Assembly (NCBI GenBank): GCA_027475525.1 | Contig: JAMWFC010000036.1 | Location: forward strand, 1 to 64,000 | Direction of reading: 5' to 3' | From: Macrolepiota albuminosa | Lineage: Eukaryota; Basidiomycota; Agaricomycetes; Agaricales; Agaricaceae | DNA: 64,000 bases | In this document: piece by piece, positions 1 to 16,500 of the stretch | How positions within the stretch are numbered: position 1 is the stretch's first letter | Layout of the letters: the number at the start of each line of letters is the position of its first letter | The notes under the pieces: generated by a model | The model's input: only the letters and a program-made list of their open reading frames with translations | What the model was told of the DNA's origin: nothing | Databases searched by the model: none | Position numbers and translations under genes: made by a program

Positions 1-124
1 TCCATCAAATTTCAACTCGCTGCGGGCAATAATCGCTTATACGACACAATGATCGCTTATACAACACTTGCTAACCACTTGAAATATTTCCCATCAAATC
101 CTGTCACAAACCAATCTCGACCAT

Positions 125-278
125 GTCACACGCACTCGTTTCTAACCAAAAATCGCAAAATAATGCATACCAACACTCACTGATACCGTCTCAACTCTAA
201 TGTCACACGCACTCGTTTCTAACCAAAAATCGCAAAATAATGCATACCAACACTCACTGATACCGTCTCAACTCTAAA
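125..278 (+). repeat. Example of a perfect 77-bp tandem duplication in the satellite (probable assembly join)
   Basis: The block starting 'gtcacacgcactcg' at 125 is repeated exactly from 202, a period of 77 bp. The same happens at 1138/1215. Other blocks of the satellite with different sequence also double with a period of 77, for example the 'cacaaacaccctcac' block (around 1777), the 'aaaccatcaattttt' block (around 4923), the 'ataccaacactcact' block (around 7402), the 'gtcacaccttcaat' block (around 11615) and the 'cgttcctggcctaaac' block (around 22792). The constant length over unrelated sequence points to an assembler k-mer overlap and not to biology. Confidence 0.9.
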
Positions 279-1063
279 ATCGCAATGAATACTTATACCC
301 CACTTGTTGACGTTTCCATTTAAATCAATTCAAACCCTGTCACAAACTGACTGCGACCATGTCACACTGACTCAGCTAACCCACAAAAACACTCACAAAC
401 ACCGTCACACCTTCAATAATCGCATACAACACTTAACAATCGCAACAAATACTTATACAACACTTAATAATGTTTCCCTTCAAATCAACTCAAAACTCGT
501 CATGCACTGACCGTACCCATGTCACACTGACTCGCTTTTGCCAAATAATCGCATATCCACACATGCCAACACCAACAAACACCAATACAACTCAACAATC
601 GCAACACTTACGTTTCCAACAAAAACCAACACTTTTCAACGGTTACAAGTGGTCTACAGTCACGTCACTCACCACACACACTTCTCCCATCACAAACACC
701 CTCACACATCACAAAAATCACCGTGACAACACTCGCACGTCACACAAATCAACATAAACACCCCTGCGCTTAATCTCAATTTTCCCGCTTTTCCCATCAT
801 CAAACCATCAATTTTTCTTCCACACACCCCTTCTACTACACTGCCCACACCCCCCCATCAATTCCCACACTCAAACAACCCATTATATTACCGGGGTACT
901 CCCACGACTTCAAAACCGTTCCTGGCCTAAACAATTAACCTTCTAACCACGCCCGCTAACCGCAAACGCAATTCTTGATCCATCCATCAAATCGCAACTC
1001 GCTAACCCTCGCATCCATCAAATTTCAACTCGCTGCGGGCAATAATCGCTTATACGACACAAT

Positions 1064-1550
1064 GATCGCTTATACAACACTTGCTAACCACTTGAAATAT
1101 TTCCCATCAAATCCTGTCACAAACCAATCTCGACCATGTCACACGCACTCGTTTCTAACCAAAAATCGCAAAATAATGCATACCAACACTCACTGATACC
1201 GTCTCAACTCTAATGTCACACGCACTCGTTTCTAACCAAAAATCGCAAAATAATGCATACCAACACTCACTGATACCGTCTCAACTCTAAAATCGCAATG
1301 AATACTTATACCCCACTTGTTGACGTTTCCATTTAAATCAATTCAAACCCTGTCACAAACTGACTGCGACCATGTCACACTGACTCAGCTAACCCACAAA
1401 AACACTCACAAACACCGTCACACCTTCAATAATCGCATACAACACTTAACAATCGCAACAAATACTTATACAACACTTAATAATGTTTCCCTTCAAATCA
1501 ACTCAAAACTCGTCATGCACTGACCGTACCCATGTCACACTGACTCGCTT
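1064..1550 (+). repeat. Related sub-blocks inside the satellite unit
   Basis: Within one unit three stretches of about 90-100 bp share a common skeleton: 1064-1151, 1291-1388 and 1451-1550. Each runs in the order atcgc...atac..cactt, then a (g/a)tttcc block, then aaatc, then a tgtcac or cgtcat block, then gacc...catgtcacac. A fourth, weaker relative starts at about 1607. The sub-blocks differ clearly from each other, yet each is almost identical to its counterpart in the next unit. That is the arrangement of a higher-order repeat. The rest of the unit (about 1860-2100 in this copy) is a C-rich segment that does not obviously follow the skeleton. Confidence 0.7.
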
Positions 1551-4500
1551 TTGCCAAATAATCGCATATCCACACATGCCAACACCAACAAACACCAATA
1601 CAACTCAACAATCGCAACACTTACGTTTCCAACAAAAACCAACACTTTTCAACGGTTACAAGTGGTCTACAGTCACGTCACTCACCACACACACTTCTCC
1701 CATCACAAACACCCTCACACATCACAAAAATCACCGTGACAACACTCGCACGTCACACAAATCAACATAAACACCCCTGCCACAAACACCCTCACACATC
1801 ACAAAAATCACCGTGACAACACTCGCACGTCACACAAATCAACATAAACACCCCTGCGCTTAATCTCAATTTTCCCCTTTTCCCATCATCAAACCATCAA
1901 TTTTTCTTCCACACACCCCTTCTACTACACTGCCCACACCCCCCCCATCAATTCCCACACTCAACCCATTATATTACCGGGTACTCCCACGACTTCAAAA
2001 CCGTTCCTGGCCTAAACAATTAACCTTCTAACCACGCCCGCTAACCGCAAACGCAATTCTTGATCCATCCATCAAATCACAACTCGCTAACCCTCGCATC
2101 CATCAAATTTCAACTCGCTGCGGGCAATAATCGCTTATACGACACAATGATCGCTTATACAACACTTGCTAACCACTTGAAATATTTCCCATCAAATCCT
2201 GTCACAAACCAATCTCGACCATGTCACACGCACTCGTTTCTAACCAAAAATCGCAAAATAATGCATACCAACACTCACTGATACCGTCTCAACTCTAATA
2301 ATCGCAATGAATACTTATACCCCACTTGTTGACGTTTCCATTTAAATCAATTCAAACCCTGTCACAAACTGACTGCGACCATGTCACACTGACTCAGCTA
2401 ACCCACAAAAACACTCACAAACACCGTCACACCTTCAATAATCGCATACAACACTTAACAATCGCAACAAATACTTATACAACACTTAATAATGTTTCCC
2501 TTCAAATCAACTCAAAACTCGTCATGCACTGACCGTACCCATGTCACACTGACTCGCTTTTGCCAAATAATCGCATATCCACACATGCCAACACCAACAA
2601 ACACCAATACAACTCAACAATCGCAACACTTACGTTTCCAACAAAAACCAACACTTTTCAACGGTTACAAGTGGTCTACAGTCACGTCACTCACCACACA
2701 CACTTCTCCCATCACAAACACCCTCACACATCACAAAAATCACCGTGACAACACTCGCACGTCACACAAATCAACATAAACACCCCTGCCACAAACACCC
2801 TCACACATCACAAAAATCACCGTGACAACACTCGCACGTCACACAAATCAACATAAACACCCCTGCGCTTAATCTCAATTTTCCCGCTTTTCCCATCATC
2901 AAACCATCAATTTTCTTCCACACACCCCTTCTACTACACTGCCCACACCCCCCCATCAATTCCCACACTCAAACAACCCATTAATACCGGGTACTCCCAC
3001 ACTTCAAAACCGTTCCTGGCCTAAACAATTAACCTTCTAACCACGCCCGCTAACCGCAAACGCAATTCTTGATCCATCCATCAAATCACAACTCGCTAAC
3101 CCTCGCATCCATCAAATTTCAACTCGCTGCGGGCAATAATCGCTTATACGACACAATGATCGCTTATACAACACTTGCTAACCACTTGAAATATTTCCCA
3201 TCAAATCCTGTCACAAACCAATCTCGACCATGTCACACGCACTCGTTTCTAACCAAAAATCGCAAAATAATGCATACCAACACTCACTGATACCGTCTCA
3301 ACTCTAATAATCGCAATGAATACTTATACCCCACTTGTTGACGTTTCCATTTAAATCAATTCAAACCCTGTCACAAACTGACTGCGACCATGTCACACTG
3401 ACTCAGCTAACCCACAAAAACACTCACAAACACCGTCACACCTTCAATAATCGCATACAACACTTAACAATCGCAACAAATACTTATACAACACTTAATA
3501 ATGTTTCCCTTCAAATCAACTCAAAACTCGTCATGCACTGACCGTACCCATGTCACACTGACTCGCTTTTGCCAAATAATCGCATATCCACACATGCCAA
3601 CACCAACAAACACCAATACAACTCAACAATCGCAACACTTACGTTTCCAACAAAAACCAACACTTTTCAACGGTTACAAGTGGTCTACAGTCACGTCACT
3701 CACCACACACACTTCTCCCATCACAAACACCCTCACACATCACAAAAATCACCGTGACAACACTCGCACGTCACACAAATCAACATAAACACCCCTGCCA
3801 CAAACACCCTCACACATCACAAAAATCACCGTGACAACACTCGCACGTCACACAAATCAACATAAACACCCCTGCGCTTAATCTCAATTTTCCCGCTTTT
3901 TCCCATCATCAAACCATCAATTTTTCTTCCACACACCCCTTCTACTACACTGCCCACACCCCCCCATCAATTCCCACACTCAAACAACCCATTAATTACC
4001 GGGTACTCCCACGACTTCAAAACCGTTCCTGGCCTAAACAATTAACCTTCTAACCACGCCCGCTAACCGCAAACGCAATTCTTGATCCATCCATCAAATC
4101 ACAACTCGCTAACCCTCGCATCCATCAAATTTCAACTCGCTGCGGGCAATAATCGCTTATACGACACAATGATCGCTTATACAACACTTGCTAACCACTT
4201 GAAATATTTCCCATCAAATCCTGTCACAAACCAATCTCGACCATGTCACACGCACTCGTTTCTAACCAAAAATCGCAAAATAATGCATACCAACACTCAC
4301 TGATACCGTCTCAACTCTAATAATCGCAATGAATACTTATACCCCACTTGTTGACGTTTCCATTTAAATCAATTCAAACCCTGTCACAAACTGACTGCGA
4401 CCATGTCACACTGACTCAGCTAACCCACAAAAACACTCACAAACACCGTCACACCTTCAATAATCGCATACAACACTTAACAATCGCAACAAATACTTAT

Positions 4501-7500
4501 ACAACACTTAATAATGTTTCCCTTCAAATCAACTCAAAACTCGTCATGCACTGACCGTACCCATGTCACACTGACTCGCTTTTGCCAAATAATCGCATAT
4601 CCACACATGCCAACACCAACAAACACCAATACAACTCAACAATCGCAACACTTACGTTTCCAACAAAAACCAACACTTTTCAACGGTTACAAGTGGTCTA
4701 CAGTCACGTCACTCACCACACACACTTCTCCCATCACAAACACCCTCACACATCACAAAAATCACCGTGACAACACTCGCACGTCACACAAATCAACATA
4801 AACACCCCTGCGCTTAATCTCAATTTTCCCGCTTTTCCCATCATCAAACCATCAATTTTTCTTCCACACACCCCTTCTACTACACTGCCCACACCCCCCC
4901 ATCAATTCCCACACTCAAACACAAACCATCAATTTTTCTTCCACACACCCCTTCTACTACACTGCCCACACCCCCCCATCAATTCCCACACTCAAACAAC
5001 CCATTATATACCGGGGTACTCCCCCACTTCAAAACCGTTCCTGGCCTAAACAATTAACCTTCTAACCACGCCCGCTAACCGCAAACGCAATTCTTGATCC
5101 ATCCATCAAATCGCAACTCGCTAACCCTCGCATCCATCAAATTTCAACTCGCTGCGGGCAATAATCGCTTATACGACACAATGATCGCTTATACAACACT
5201 TGCTAACCACTTGAAATATTTCCCATCAAATCCTGTCACAAACCAATCTCGACCATGTCACACGCACTCGTTTCTAACCAAAAATCGCAAAATAATGCAT
5301 ACCAACACTCACTGATACCGTCTCAACTCTAATAATCGCAATGAATACTTATACCCCACTTGTTGACGTTTCCATTTAAATCAATTCAAACCCTGTCACA
5401 AACTGACTGCGACCATGTCACACTGACTCAGCTAACCCACAAAAACACTCACAAACACCGTCACACCTTCAATAATCGCATACAACACTTAACAATCGCA
5501 ACAAATACTTATACAACACTTAATAATGTTTCCCTTCAAATCAACTCAAAACTCGTCATGCACTGACCGTACCCATGTCACACTGACTCGCTTTTGCCAA
5601 ATAATCGCATATCCACACATGCCAACACCAACAAACACCAATACAACTCAACAATCGCAACACTTACGTTTCCAACAAAAACCAACACTTTTCAACGGTT
5701 ACAAGTGGTCTACAGTCACGTCACTCACCACACACACTTCTCCCATCACAAACACCCTCACACATCACAAAAATCACCGTGACAACACTCGCACGTCACA
5801 CAAATCAACATAAACACCCCTGCGCTTAATCTCAATTTTCCCGCTTTTCCCATCATCAAACCATCAATTTTTCTTCCACACACCCCTTCTACTACACTGC
5901 CCACACCCCCCCATCAATTCCCACACTCAAACACAAACCATCAATTTTTCTTCCACACACCCCTTCTACTACACTGCCCACACCCCCCCATCAATTCCCA
6001 CACTCAAACAACCCATTATATACCGGGGTACTCCCACGACTTCAAAACCGTTCCTGGCCTAAACAATTAACCTTCTAACCACGCCCGCTAACCGCAAACG
6101 CAATTCTTGATCCATCCATCAAATCACAACTCGCTAACCCTCGCATCCATCAAATTTCAACTCGCTGCGGGCAATAATCGCTTATACGACACAATGATCG
6201 CTTATACAACACTTGCTAACCACTTGAAATATTTCCCATCAAATCCTGTCACAAACCAATCTCGACCATGTCACACGCACTCGTTTCTAACCAAAAATCG
6301 CAAAATAATGCATACCAACACTCACTGATACCGTCTCAACTCTAATAATCGCAATGAATACTTATACCCCACTTGTTGACGTTTCCATTTAAATCAATTC
6401 AAACCCTGTCACAAACTGACTGCGACCATGTCACACTGACTCAGCTAACCCACAAAAACACTCACAAACACCGTCACACCTTCAATAATCGCATACAACA
6501 CTTAACAATCGCAACAAATACTTATACAACACTTAATAATGTTTCCCTTCAAATCAACTCAAAACTCGTCATGCACTGACCGTACCCATGTCACACTGAC
6601 TCGCTTTTGCCAAATAATCGCATATCCACACATGCCAACACCAACAAACACCAATACAACTCAACAATCGCAACACTTACGTTTCCAACAAAAACCAACA
6701 CTTTTCAACGGTTACAAGTGGTCTACAGTCACGTCACTCACCACACACACTTCTCCCATCACAAACACCCTCACACATCACAAAAATCACCGTGACAACA
6801 CTCGCACGTCACACAAATCAACATAAACACCCCTGCGCTTAATCTCAATTTTCCCGCTTTTCCCATCATCAAACCATCAATTTTTCTTCCACACACCCCT
6901 TCTACTACACTGCCCACACCCCCCCATCAATTCCCACACTCAAACACAAACCATCAATTTTTCTTCCACACACCCCTTCTACTACACTGCCCACACCCCC
7001 CCATCAATTCCCACACTCAAACAACCCATTTTATTACCGGGGACTCCCACGACTTCAAAAACGTTCCTGGCCTAAACAATTAACCTTCTAACCACGCCCG
7101 CTAACCGCAAACGCAATTCTTGATCCATCCATCAAATCACAACTCGCTAACCCTCGCATCCATCAAATTTCAACTCGCTGCGGGCAATAATCGCTTATAC
7201 GACACAATGATCGCTTATACAACACTTGCTAACCACTTGAAATATTTCCCATCAAATCCTGTCACAAACCAATCTCGACCATGTCACACGCACTCGTTTC
7301 TAACCAAAAATCGCAAAATAATGCATACCAACACTCACTGATACCGTCTCAACTCTAATAATCGCAATGAATACTTATACCCCACTTGTTGACGTTTCCA
7401 TATACCAACACTCACTGATACCGTCTCAACTCTAATAATCGCAATGAATACTTATACCCCACTTGTTGACGTTTCCATTAAATCAATTCAAACCCTGTCA

Positions 7501-10500
7501 CAAACTGACTGCGACCATGTCACACTGACTCAGCTAACCCACAAAAACACTCACAAACACCGTCACACCTTCAATAATCGCATACAACACTTAACAATCG
7601 CAACAAATACTTATACAACACTTAATAATGTTTCCCTTCAAATCAACTCAAAACTCGTCATGCACTGACCGTACCCATGTCACACTGACTCGCTTTTGCC
7701 AAATAATCGCATATCCACACATGCCAACACCAACAAACACCAATACAACTCAACAATCGCAACACTTACGTTTCCAACAAAAACCAACACTTTTCAACGG
7801 TTACAAGTGGTCTACAGTCACGTCACTCACCACACACACTTCTCCCATCACAAACACCCTCACACATCACAAAAATCACCGTGACAACACTCGCACGTCA
7901 CACAAATCAACATAAACACCCCTGCGCTTAATCTCAATTTTCCCGCTTTTCCCATCATCAAACCATCAATTTTTCTTCCACACACCCCTTCTACTACACT
8001 GCCCACACCCCCCCATCAATTCCCACACTCAAACAACCCATTATATTACCGGGGTACTCCCACGACTTCAAAACCGTTCCTGGCCTAAACAATTAACCTT
8101 CTAACCACGCCCGCTAACCGCAAACGCAATTCTTGATCCATCCATCAAATCACAACTCGCTAACCCTCGCATCCATCAAATTTCAACTCGCTGCGGGCAA
8201 TAATCGCTTATACGACACAATGATCGCTTATACAACACTTGCTAACCACTTGAAATATTTCCCATCAAATCCTGTCACAAACCAATCTCGACCATGTCAC
8301 ACGCACTCGTTTCTAACCAAAAATCGCAAAATAATGCATACCAACACTCACTGATACCGTCTCAACTCTAATAATCGCAATGAATACTTATACCCCACTT
8401 GTTGACGTTTCCATTTAAATCAATTCAAACCCTGTCACAAACTGACTGCGACCATGTCACACTGACTCAGCTAACCCACAAAAACACTCACAAACACCGT
8501 CACACCTTCAATAATCGCATACAACACTTAACAATCGCAACAAATACTTATACAACACTTAATAATGTTTCCCTTCAAATCAACTCAAAACTCGTCATGC
8601 ACTGACCGTACCCATGTCACACTGACTCGCTTTTGCCAAATAATCGCATATCCACACATGCCAACACCAACAAACACCAATACAACTCAACAATCGCAAC
8701 ACTTACGTTTCCAACAAAAACCAACACTTTTCAACGGTTACAAGTGGTCTACAGTCACGTCACTCACCACACACACTTCTCCCATCACAAACACCCTCAC
8801 ACATCACAAAAATCACCGTGACAACACTCGCACGTCACACAAATCAACATAAACACCCCTGCGCTTAATCTCAATTTTCCCGCTTTTCCCATCATCAAAC
8901 CATCAATTTTTCTTCCACACACCCCTTCTACTACACTGCCCACACCCCCCCATCAATTCCCACACTCAAACAACCCATTATATTACCGGGGTACTACACC
9001 CCTTCTACTACACTGCCCACACCCCCCCATCAATTCCCACACTCAAACAACCCATTATATTACCGGGGACTCCCACGACTTCAAAAACGTTCCTGGCCTA
9101 AACAATTAACCTTCTAACCACGCCCGCTAACCGCAAACGCAATTCTTGATCCATCCATCAAATCACAACTCGCTAACCCTCGCATCCATCAAATTTCAAC
9201 TCGCTGCGGGCAATAATCGCTTATACGACACAATGATCGCTTATACAACACTTGCTAACCACTTGAAATATTTCCCATCAAATCCTGTCACAAACCAATC
9301 TCGACCATGTCACACGCACTCGTTTCTAACCAAAAATCGCAAAATAATGCATACCAACACTCACTGATACCGTCTCAACTCTAATAATCGCAATGAATAC
9401 TTATACCCCACTTGTTGACGTTTCCATTTAAATCAATTCAAACCCTGTCACAAACTGACTGCGACCATGTCACACTGACTCAGCTAACCCACAAAAACAC
9501 TCACAAACACCGTCACACCTTCAATAATCGCATACAACACTTAACAATCGCAACAAATACTTATACAACACTTAATAATGTTTCCCTTCAAATCAACTCA
9601 AAACTCGTCATGCACTGACCGTACCCATGTCACACTGACTCGCTTTTGCCAAATAATCGCATATCCACACATGCCAACACCAACAAACACCAATACAACT
9701 CAACAATCGCAACACTTACGTTTCCAACAAAAACCAACACTTTTCAACGGTTACAAGTGGTCTACAGTCACGTCACTCACCACACACACTTCTCCCATCA
9801 CAAACACCCTCACACATCACAAAAATCACCGTGACAACACTCGCACGTCACACAAATCAACATAAACACCCCTGCGCTTAATCTCAATTTTCCCGCTTTT
9901 CCCATCATCAAACCATCAATTTTTCTTCCACACACCCCTTCTACTACACTGCCCACACCCCCCCATCAATTCCCACACTCAAACAACCCATTATATTACC
10001 GGGGTACTACACCCCTTCTACTACACTGCCCACACCCCCCCATCAATTCCCACACTCAAACAACCCATTATATTACCGGGGACTCCCACGACTTCAAAAA
10101 CGTTCCTGGCCTAAACAATTAACCTTCTAACCACGCCCGCTAACCGCAAACGCAATTCTTGATCCATCCATCAAATCACAACTCGCTAACCCTCGCATCC
10201 ATCAAATTTCAACTCGCTGCGGGCAATAATCGCTTATACGACACAATGATCGCTTATACAACACTTGCTAACCACTTGAAATATTTCCCATCAAATCCTG
10301 TCACAAACCAATCTCGACCATGTCACACGCACTCGTTTCTAACCAAAAATCGCAAAATAATGCATACCAACACTCACTGATACCGTCTCAACTCTAATAA
10401 TCGCAATGAATACTTATACCCCACTTGTTGACGTTTCCATTTAAATCAATTCAAACCCTGTCACAAACTGACTGCGACCATGTCACACTGACTCAGCTAA

Positions 10501-13500
10501 CCCACAAAAACACTCACAAACACCGTCACACCTTCAATAATCGCATACAACACTTAACAATCGCAACAAATACTTATACAACACTTAATAATGTTTCCCT
10601 TCAAATCAACTCAAAACTCGTCATGCACTGACCGTACCCATGTCACACTGACTCGCTTTTGCCAAATAATCGCATATCCACACATGCCAACACCAACAAA
10701 CACCAATACAACTCAACAATCGCAACACTTACGTTTCCAACAAAAACCAACACTTTTCAACGGTTACAAGTGGTCTACAGTCACGTCACTCACCACACAC
10801 ACTTCTCCCATCACAAACACCCTCACACATCACAAAAATCACCGTGACAACACTCGCACGTCACACAAATCAACATAAACACCCCTGCGCTTAATCTCAA
10901 TTTTCCCGCTTTTCCCATCATCAAACCATCAATTTTTCTTCCACACACCCCTTCTACTACACTGCCCACACCCCCCCATCAATTCCCACACTCAAACAAC
11001 CCATTATATTACCGGGGTACTACACCCCTTCTACTACACTGCCCACACCCCCCCATCAATTCCCACACTCAAACAACCCATTATATTACCGGGGACTCCC
11101 ACGACTTCAAAAACGTTCCTGGCCTAAACAATTAACCTTCTAACCACGCCCGCTAACCGCAAACGCAATTCTTGATCCATCCATCAAATCACAACTCGCT
11201 AACCCTCGCATCCATCAAATTTCAACTCGCTGCGGGCAATAATCGCTTATACGACACAATGATCGCTTATACAACACTTGCTAACCACTTGAAATATTTC
11301 CCATCAAATCCTGTCACAAACCAATCTCGACCATGTCACACGCACTCGTTTCTAACCAAAAATCGCAAAATAATGCATACCAACACTCACTGATACCGTC
11401 TCAACTCTAATAATCGCAATGAATACTTATACCCCACTTGTTGACGTTTCCATTTAAATCAATTCAAACCCTGTCACAAACTGACTGCGACCATGTCACA
11501 CTGACTCAGCTAACCCACAAAAACACTCACAAACACCGTCACACCTTCAATAATCGCATACAACACTTAACAATCGCAACAAATACTTATACAACACTTA
11601 ATAATGTTTCCCTTGTCACACCTTCAATAATCGCATACAACACTTAACAATCGCAACAAATACTTATACAACACTTAATAATGTTTCCTTCAAATCAACT
11701 CAAAACTCGTCATGCACTGACCGACCCATGTCACACTGACTCGCTTTTGCCAAATAATCGCATATCCACACATGCCAACACCAACAAACACCAATACAAC
11801 TCAACAATCGCAACACTTACGTTTCCAACAAAAACCAACACTTTTCAACGTTACAAGTGGTCTACAGTCACGTCACTCACCACACACACTTCTCCCATCA
11901 CAAACACCCTCACACATCACAAAAATCACCGTGACAACACTCGCACGTCACACAAATCAACATAAACACCCCTGCGCTTAATCTCAATTTTCCCGCTTTT
12001 CCCATCATCAAACCATCAATTTTTCTTCCACACACCCCTTCTACTACACTGCCCACACCCCCCCATCAATTCCCACACTCAAACACAAACCATCAATTTT
12101 TCTTCCACACACCCCTTCTACTACACTGCCCACACCCCCCCATCAATTCCCACACTCAAACAACCCATTAATACCGGGGTACTCCCACGACTTCAAAAAC
12201 GTTCCTGGCCTAAACAATTAACCTTCTAACCACGCCCGCTAACCGCAAACGCAATTCTTGATCCATCCATCAAATCACAACTCGCTAACCCTCGCATCCA
12301 TCAAATTTCAACTCGCTGCGGGCAATAATCGCTTATACGACACAATGATCGCTTATACAACACTTGCTAACCACTTGAAATATTTCCCATCAAATCCTGT
12401 CACAAACCAATCTCGACCATGTCACACGCACTCGTTTCTAACCAAAAATCGCAAAATAATGCATACCAACACTCACTGATACCGTCTCAACTCTAATAAT
12501 CGCAATGAATACTTATACCCCACTTGTTGACGTTTCCATTTAAATCAATTCAAACCCTGTCACAAACTGACTGCGACCATGTCACACTGACTCAGCTAAC
12601 CCACAAAAACACTCACAAACACCGTCACACCTTCAATAATCGCATACAACACTTAACAATCGCAACAAATACTTATACAACACTTAATAATGTTTCCCTT
12701 GTCACACCTTCAATAATCGCATACAACACTTAACAATCGCAACAAATACTTATACAACACTTAATAATGTTTCCTTCAAATCAACTCAAAACTCGTCATG
12801 CACTGACCGTACCCATGTCACACTGACTCGCTTTTGCCAAATAATCGCATATCCACACATGCCAACACCAACAAACACCAATACAACTCAACAATCGCAA
12901 CACTTACGTTTCCAACAAAAACCAACACTTTTCAACGTTACAAGTGGTCTACAGTCACGTCACTCACCACACACACTTCTCCCATCACAAACACCCTCAC
13001 ACATCACAAAAATCACCGTGACAACACTCGCACGTCACACAAATCAACATAAACACCCCTGCGCTTAATCTCAATTTTCCCGCTTTTCCCATCATCAAAC
13101 CATCAATTTTTCTTCCACACACCCCTTCTACTACACTGCCCACACCCCCCCATCAATTCCCACACTCAAACAACCCATTATATTACCGGGGTACTACACC
13201 CCTTCTACTACACTGCCCACACCCCCCCATCAATTCCCACACTCAAACAACCCATTATATTACCGGGGACTCCCACGACTTCAAAAACGTTCCTGGCCTA
13301 AACAATTAACCTTCTAACCACGCCCGCTAACCGCAAACGCAATTCTTGATCCATCCATCAAATCACAACTCGCTAACCCTCGCATCCATCAAATTTCAAC
13401 TCGCTGCGGGCAATAATCGCTTATACGACACAATGATCGCTTATACAACACTTGCTAACCATTTGAAATATTTCCCATCAAATCCTGTCACAAACCAATC

Positions 13501-16500
13501 TCGACCATGTCAGATCGCTTATACAACACTTGCTAACCATTGAAATATTTCCCATCAAATCCTGTCACAAACCAATCTCGACCATGTCACACGCACTCGT
13601 TTCTAACCAAAAATCGCAAAATAATGCATACCAACACTCACTGATACCGTCTCAACTCTAATAATCGCAATGAATACTTATACCCCACTTGTTGACGTTT
13701 CCATTTAAATCAATTCAAACCCTGTCACAAACTGACTGCGACCATGTCACACTGACTCAGCTAACCCACAAAAACACTCACAAACACCGTCACACCTTCA
13801 ATAATCGCATACAACACTTAACAATCGCAACAAATACTTATACAACACTTAATAATGTTTCCCTTGTCACACCTTCAATAATCGCATACAACACTTAACA
13901 ATCGCAACAAATACTTATACAACACTTAATAATGTTTCCTTCAAATCAACTCAAAACTCGTCATGCACTGACCGTACCCATGTCACACTGACTCGCTTTT
14001 GCCAAATAATCGCATATCCACACATGCCAACACCAACAAACACCAATACAACTCAACAATCGCAACACTTACGTTTCCAACAAAAACCAACACTTTTCAA
14101 CGTTACAAGTGGTCTACAGTCACGTCACTCACCACACACACTTCTCCCATCACAAACACCCTCACACATCACAAAAATCACCGTGACAACACTCGCACGT
14201 CACACAAATCAACATAAACACCCCTGCGCTTAATCTCAATTTTCCCGCTTTTCCCATCATCAAACCATCAATTTTTCTTCCACACACCCCTTCTACTACA
14301 CTGCCCACACCCCCCCATCAATTCCCACACTCAAACAACCCATTATATTACCGGGGTACTACACCCCTTCTACTACACTGCCCACACCCCCCCATCAATT
14401 CCCACACTCAAACAACCCATTATATTACCGGGGACTCCCACGACTTCAAAAACGTTCCTGGCCTAAACAATTAACCTTCTAACCACGCCCGCTAACCGCA
14501 AACGCAATTCTTGATCCATCCATCAAATCACAACTCGCTAACCCTCGCATCCATCAAATTTCAACTCGCTGCGGGCAATAATCGCTTATACGACACAATG
14601 ATCGCTTATACAACACTTGCTAACCATTTGAAATATTTCCCATCAAATCCTGTCACAAACCAATCTCGACCATGTCAGATCGCTTATACAACACTTGCTA
14701 ACCATTGAAATATTTCCCATCAAATCCTGTCACAAACCAATCTCGACCATGTCACACGCACTCGTTTCTAACCAAAAATCGCAAAATAATGCATACCAAC
14801 ACTCACTGATACCGTCTCAACTCTAATAATCGCAATGAATACTTATACCCCACTTGTTGACGTTTCCATATACCAACACTCACTGATACCGTCTCAACTC
14901 TAATAATCGCAATGAATACTTATACCCCACTTGTTGACGTTTCCATTTAAATCAATTCAAACCCTGTCACAAACTGACTGCGACCATGTCACACTGACTC
15001 GCTAACCCACAAAAACACTCACAAACACCGTCACACCTTCAATAATCGCATACAACACTTAACAATCGCAACAAATACTTATACAACACTTAATAATGTT
15101 TCCTTCAAATCAACTCAAAACTCGTCATGCACTGACCGTACCCATGTCACACTGACTCGCTTTTGCCAAATAATCGCATATCCACACATGCCAACACCAA
15201 CAAACACCAATACAACTCAACAATCGCAACACTTACGTTTCCAACAAAAACCAACACTTTTCAACGGTTACAAGTGGTCTACAGTCACGTCACTCACCAC
15301 ACACACTTCTCCCATCACAAACACCCTCACACATCACAAAAATCACCGTGACAACACTCGCACGTCACACAAATCAACATAAACACCCCTGCGCTTAATC
15401 TCAATTTTCCCGCTTTTCCCATCATCAAACCATCAATTTTTCTTCCACACACCCCTTCTACTACACTGCCCACAATCTCAATTTTCCCGCTTTTCCCATC
15501 ATCAAACCATCAATTTTTCTTCCACACACCCCTTCTACTACACTGCCCACACCCCCCATCAATTCCCACACTCAAACAACCCATTATATTACCGGGGACT
15601 CCCACGACTTCAAAAACGTTCCTGGCCTAAACAATTAACCTTCTAACCACGCCCGCTAACCGCAAACGCAATTCTTGATCCATCCATCAAATCACAACTC
15701 GCTAACCCTCGCATCCATCAAATTTCAACTCGCTGCGGGCAATAATCGCTTATACGACACAATGATCGCTTATACAACACTTGCTAACCATTTGAAATAT
15801 TTCCCATCAAATCCTGTCACAAACCAATCTCGACCATGTCAGATCGCTTATACAACACTTGCTAACCATTGAAATATTTCCCATCAAATCCTGTCACAAA
15901 CCAATCTCGACCATGTCACACGCACTCGTTTCTAACCAAAAATCGCAAAATAATGCATACCAACACTCACTGATACCGTCTCAACTCTAATAATCGCAAT
16001 GAATACTTATACCCCACTTGTTGACGTTTCCATATACCAACACTCACTGATACCGTCTCAACTCTAATAATCGCAATGAATACTTATACCCCACTTGTTG
16101 ACGTTTCCATTTAAATCAATTCAAACCCTGTCACAAACTGACTGCGACCATGTCACACTGACTCGCTAACCCACAAAAACACTCACAAACACCGTCACAC
16201 CTTCAATAATCGCATACAACACTTAATCGCAACAAATACTTATACAACACTTAATAATGTTTCCTTCAAATCAACTCAAAACTGTCACTGACCGCACCCA
16301 TGTCACACTGACTCGCTTTTGCCAAATAATCGCTCCAACACCACACACAACACCAATACAACTCAACAATCGCAACACTTACGTTTCCAACAAAAACCAA
16401 CACTTTTCAACCGTTACAAGGGTCTACAGTCACGTCACTCACCACACACACTTCTCCCATCACAAACACCCTCACACATCACAAAAATCACCGTGACAAC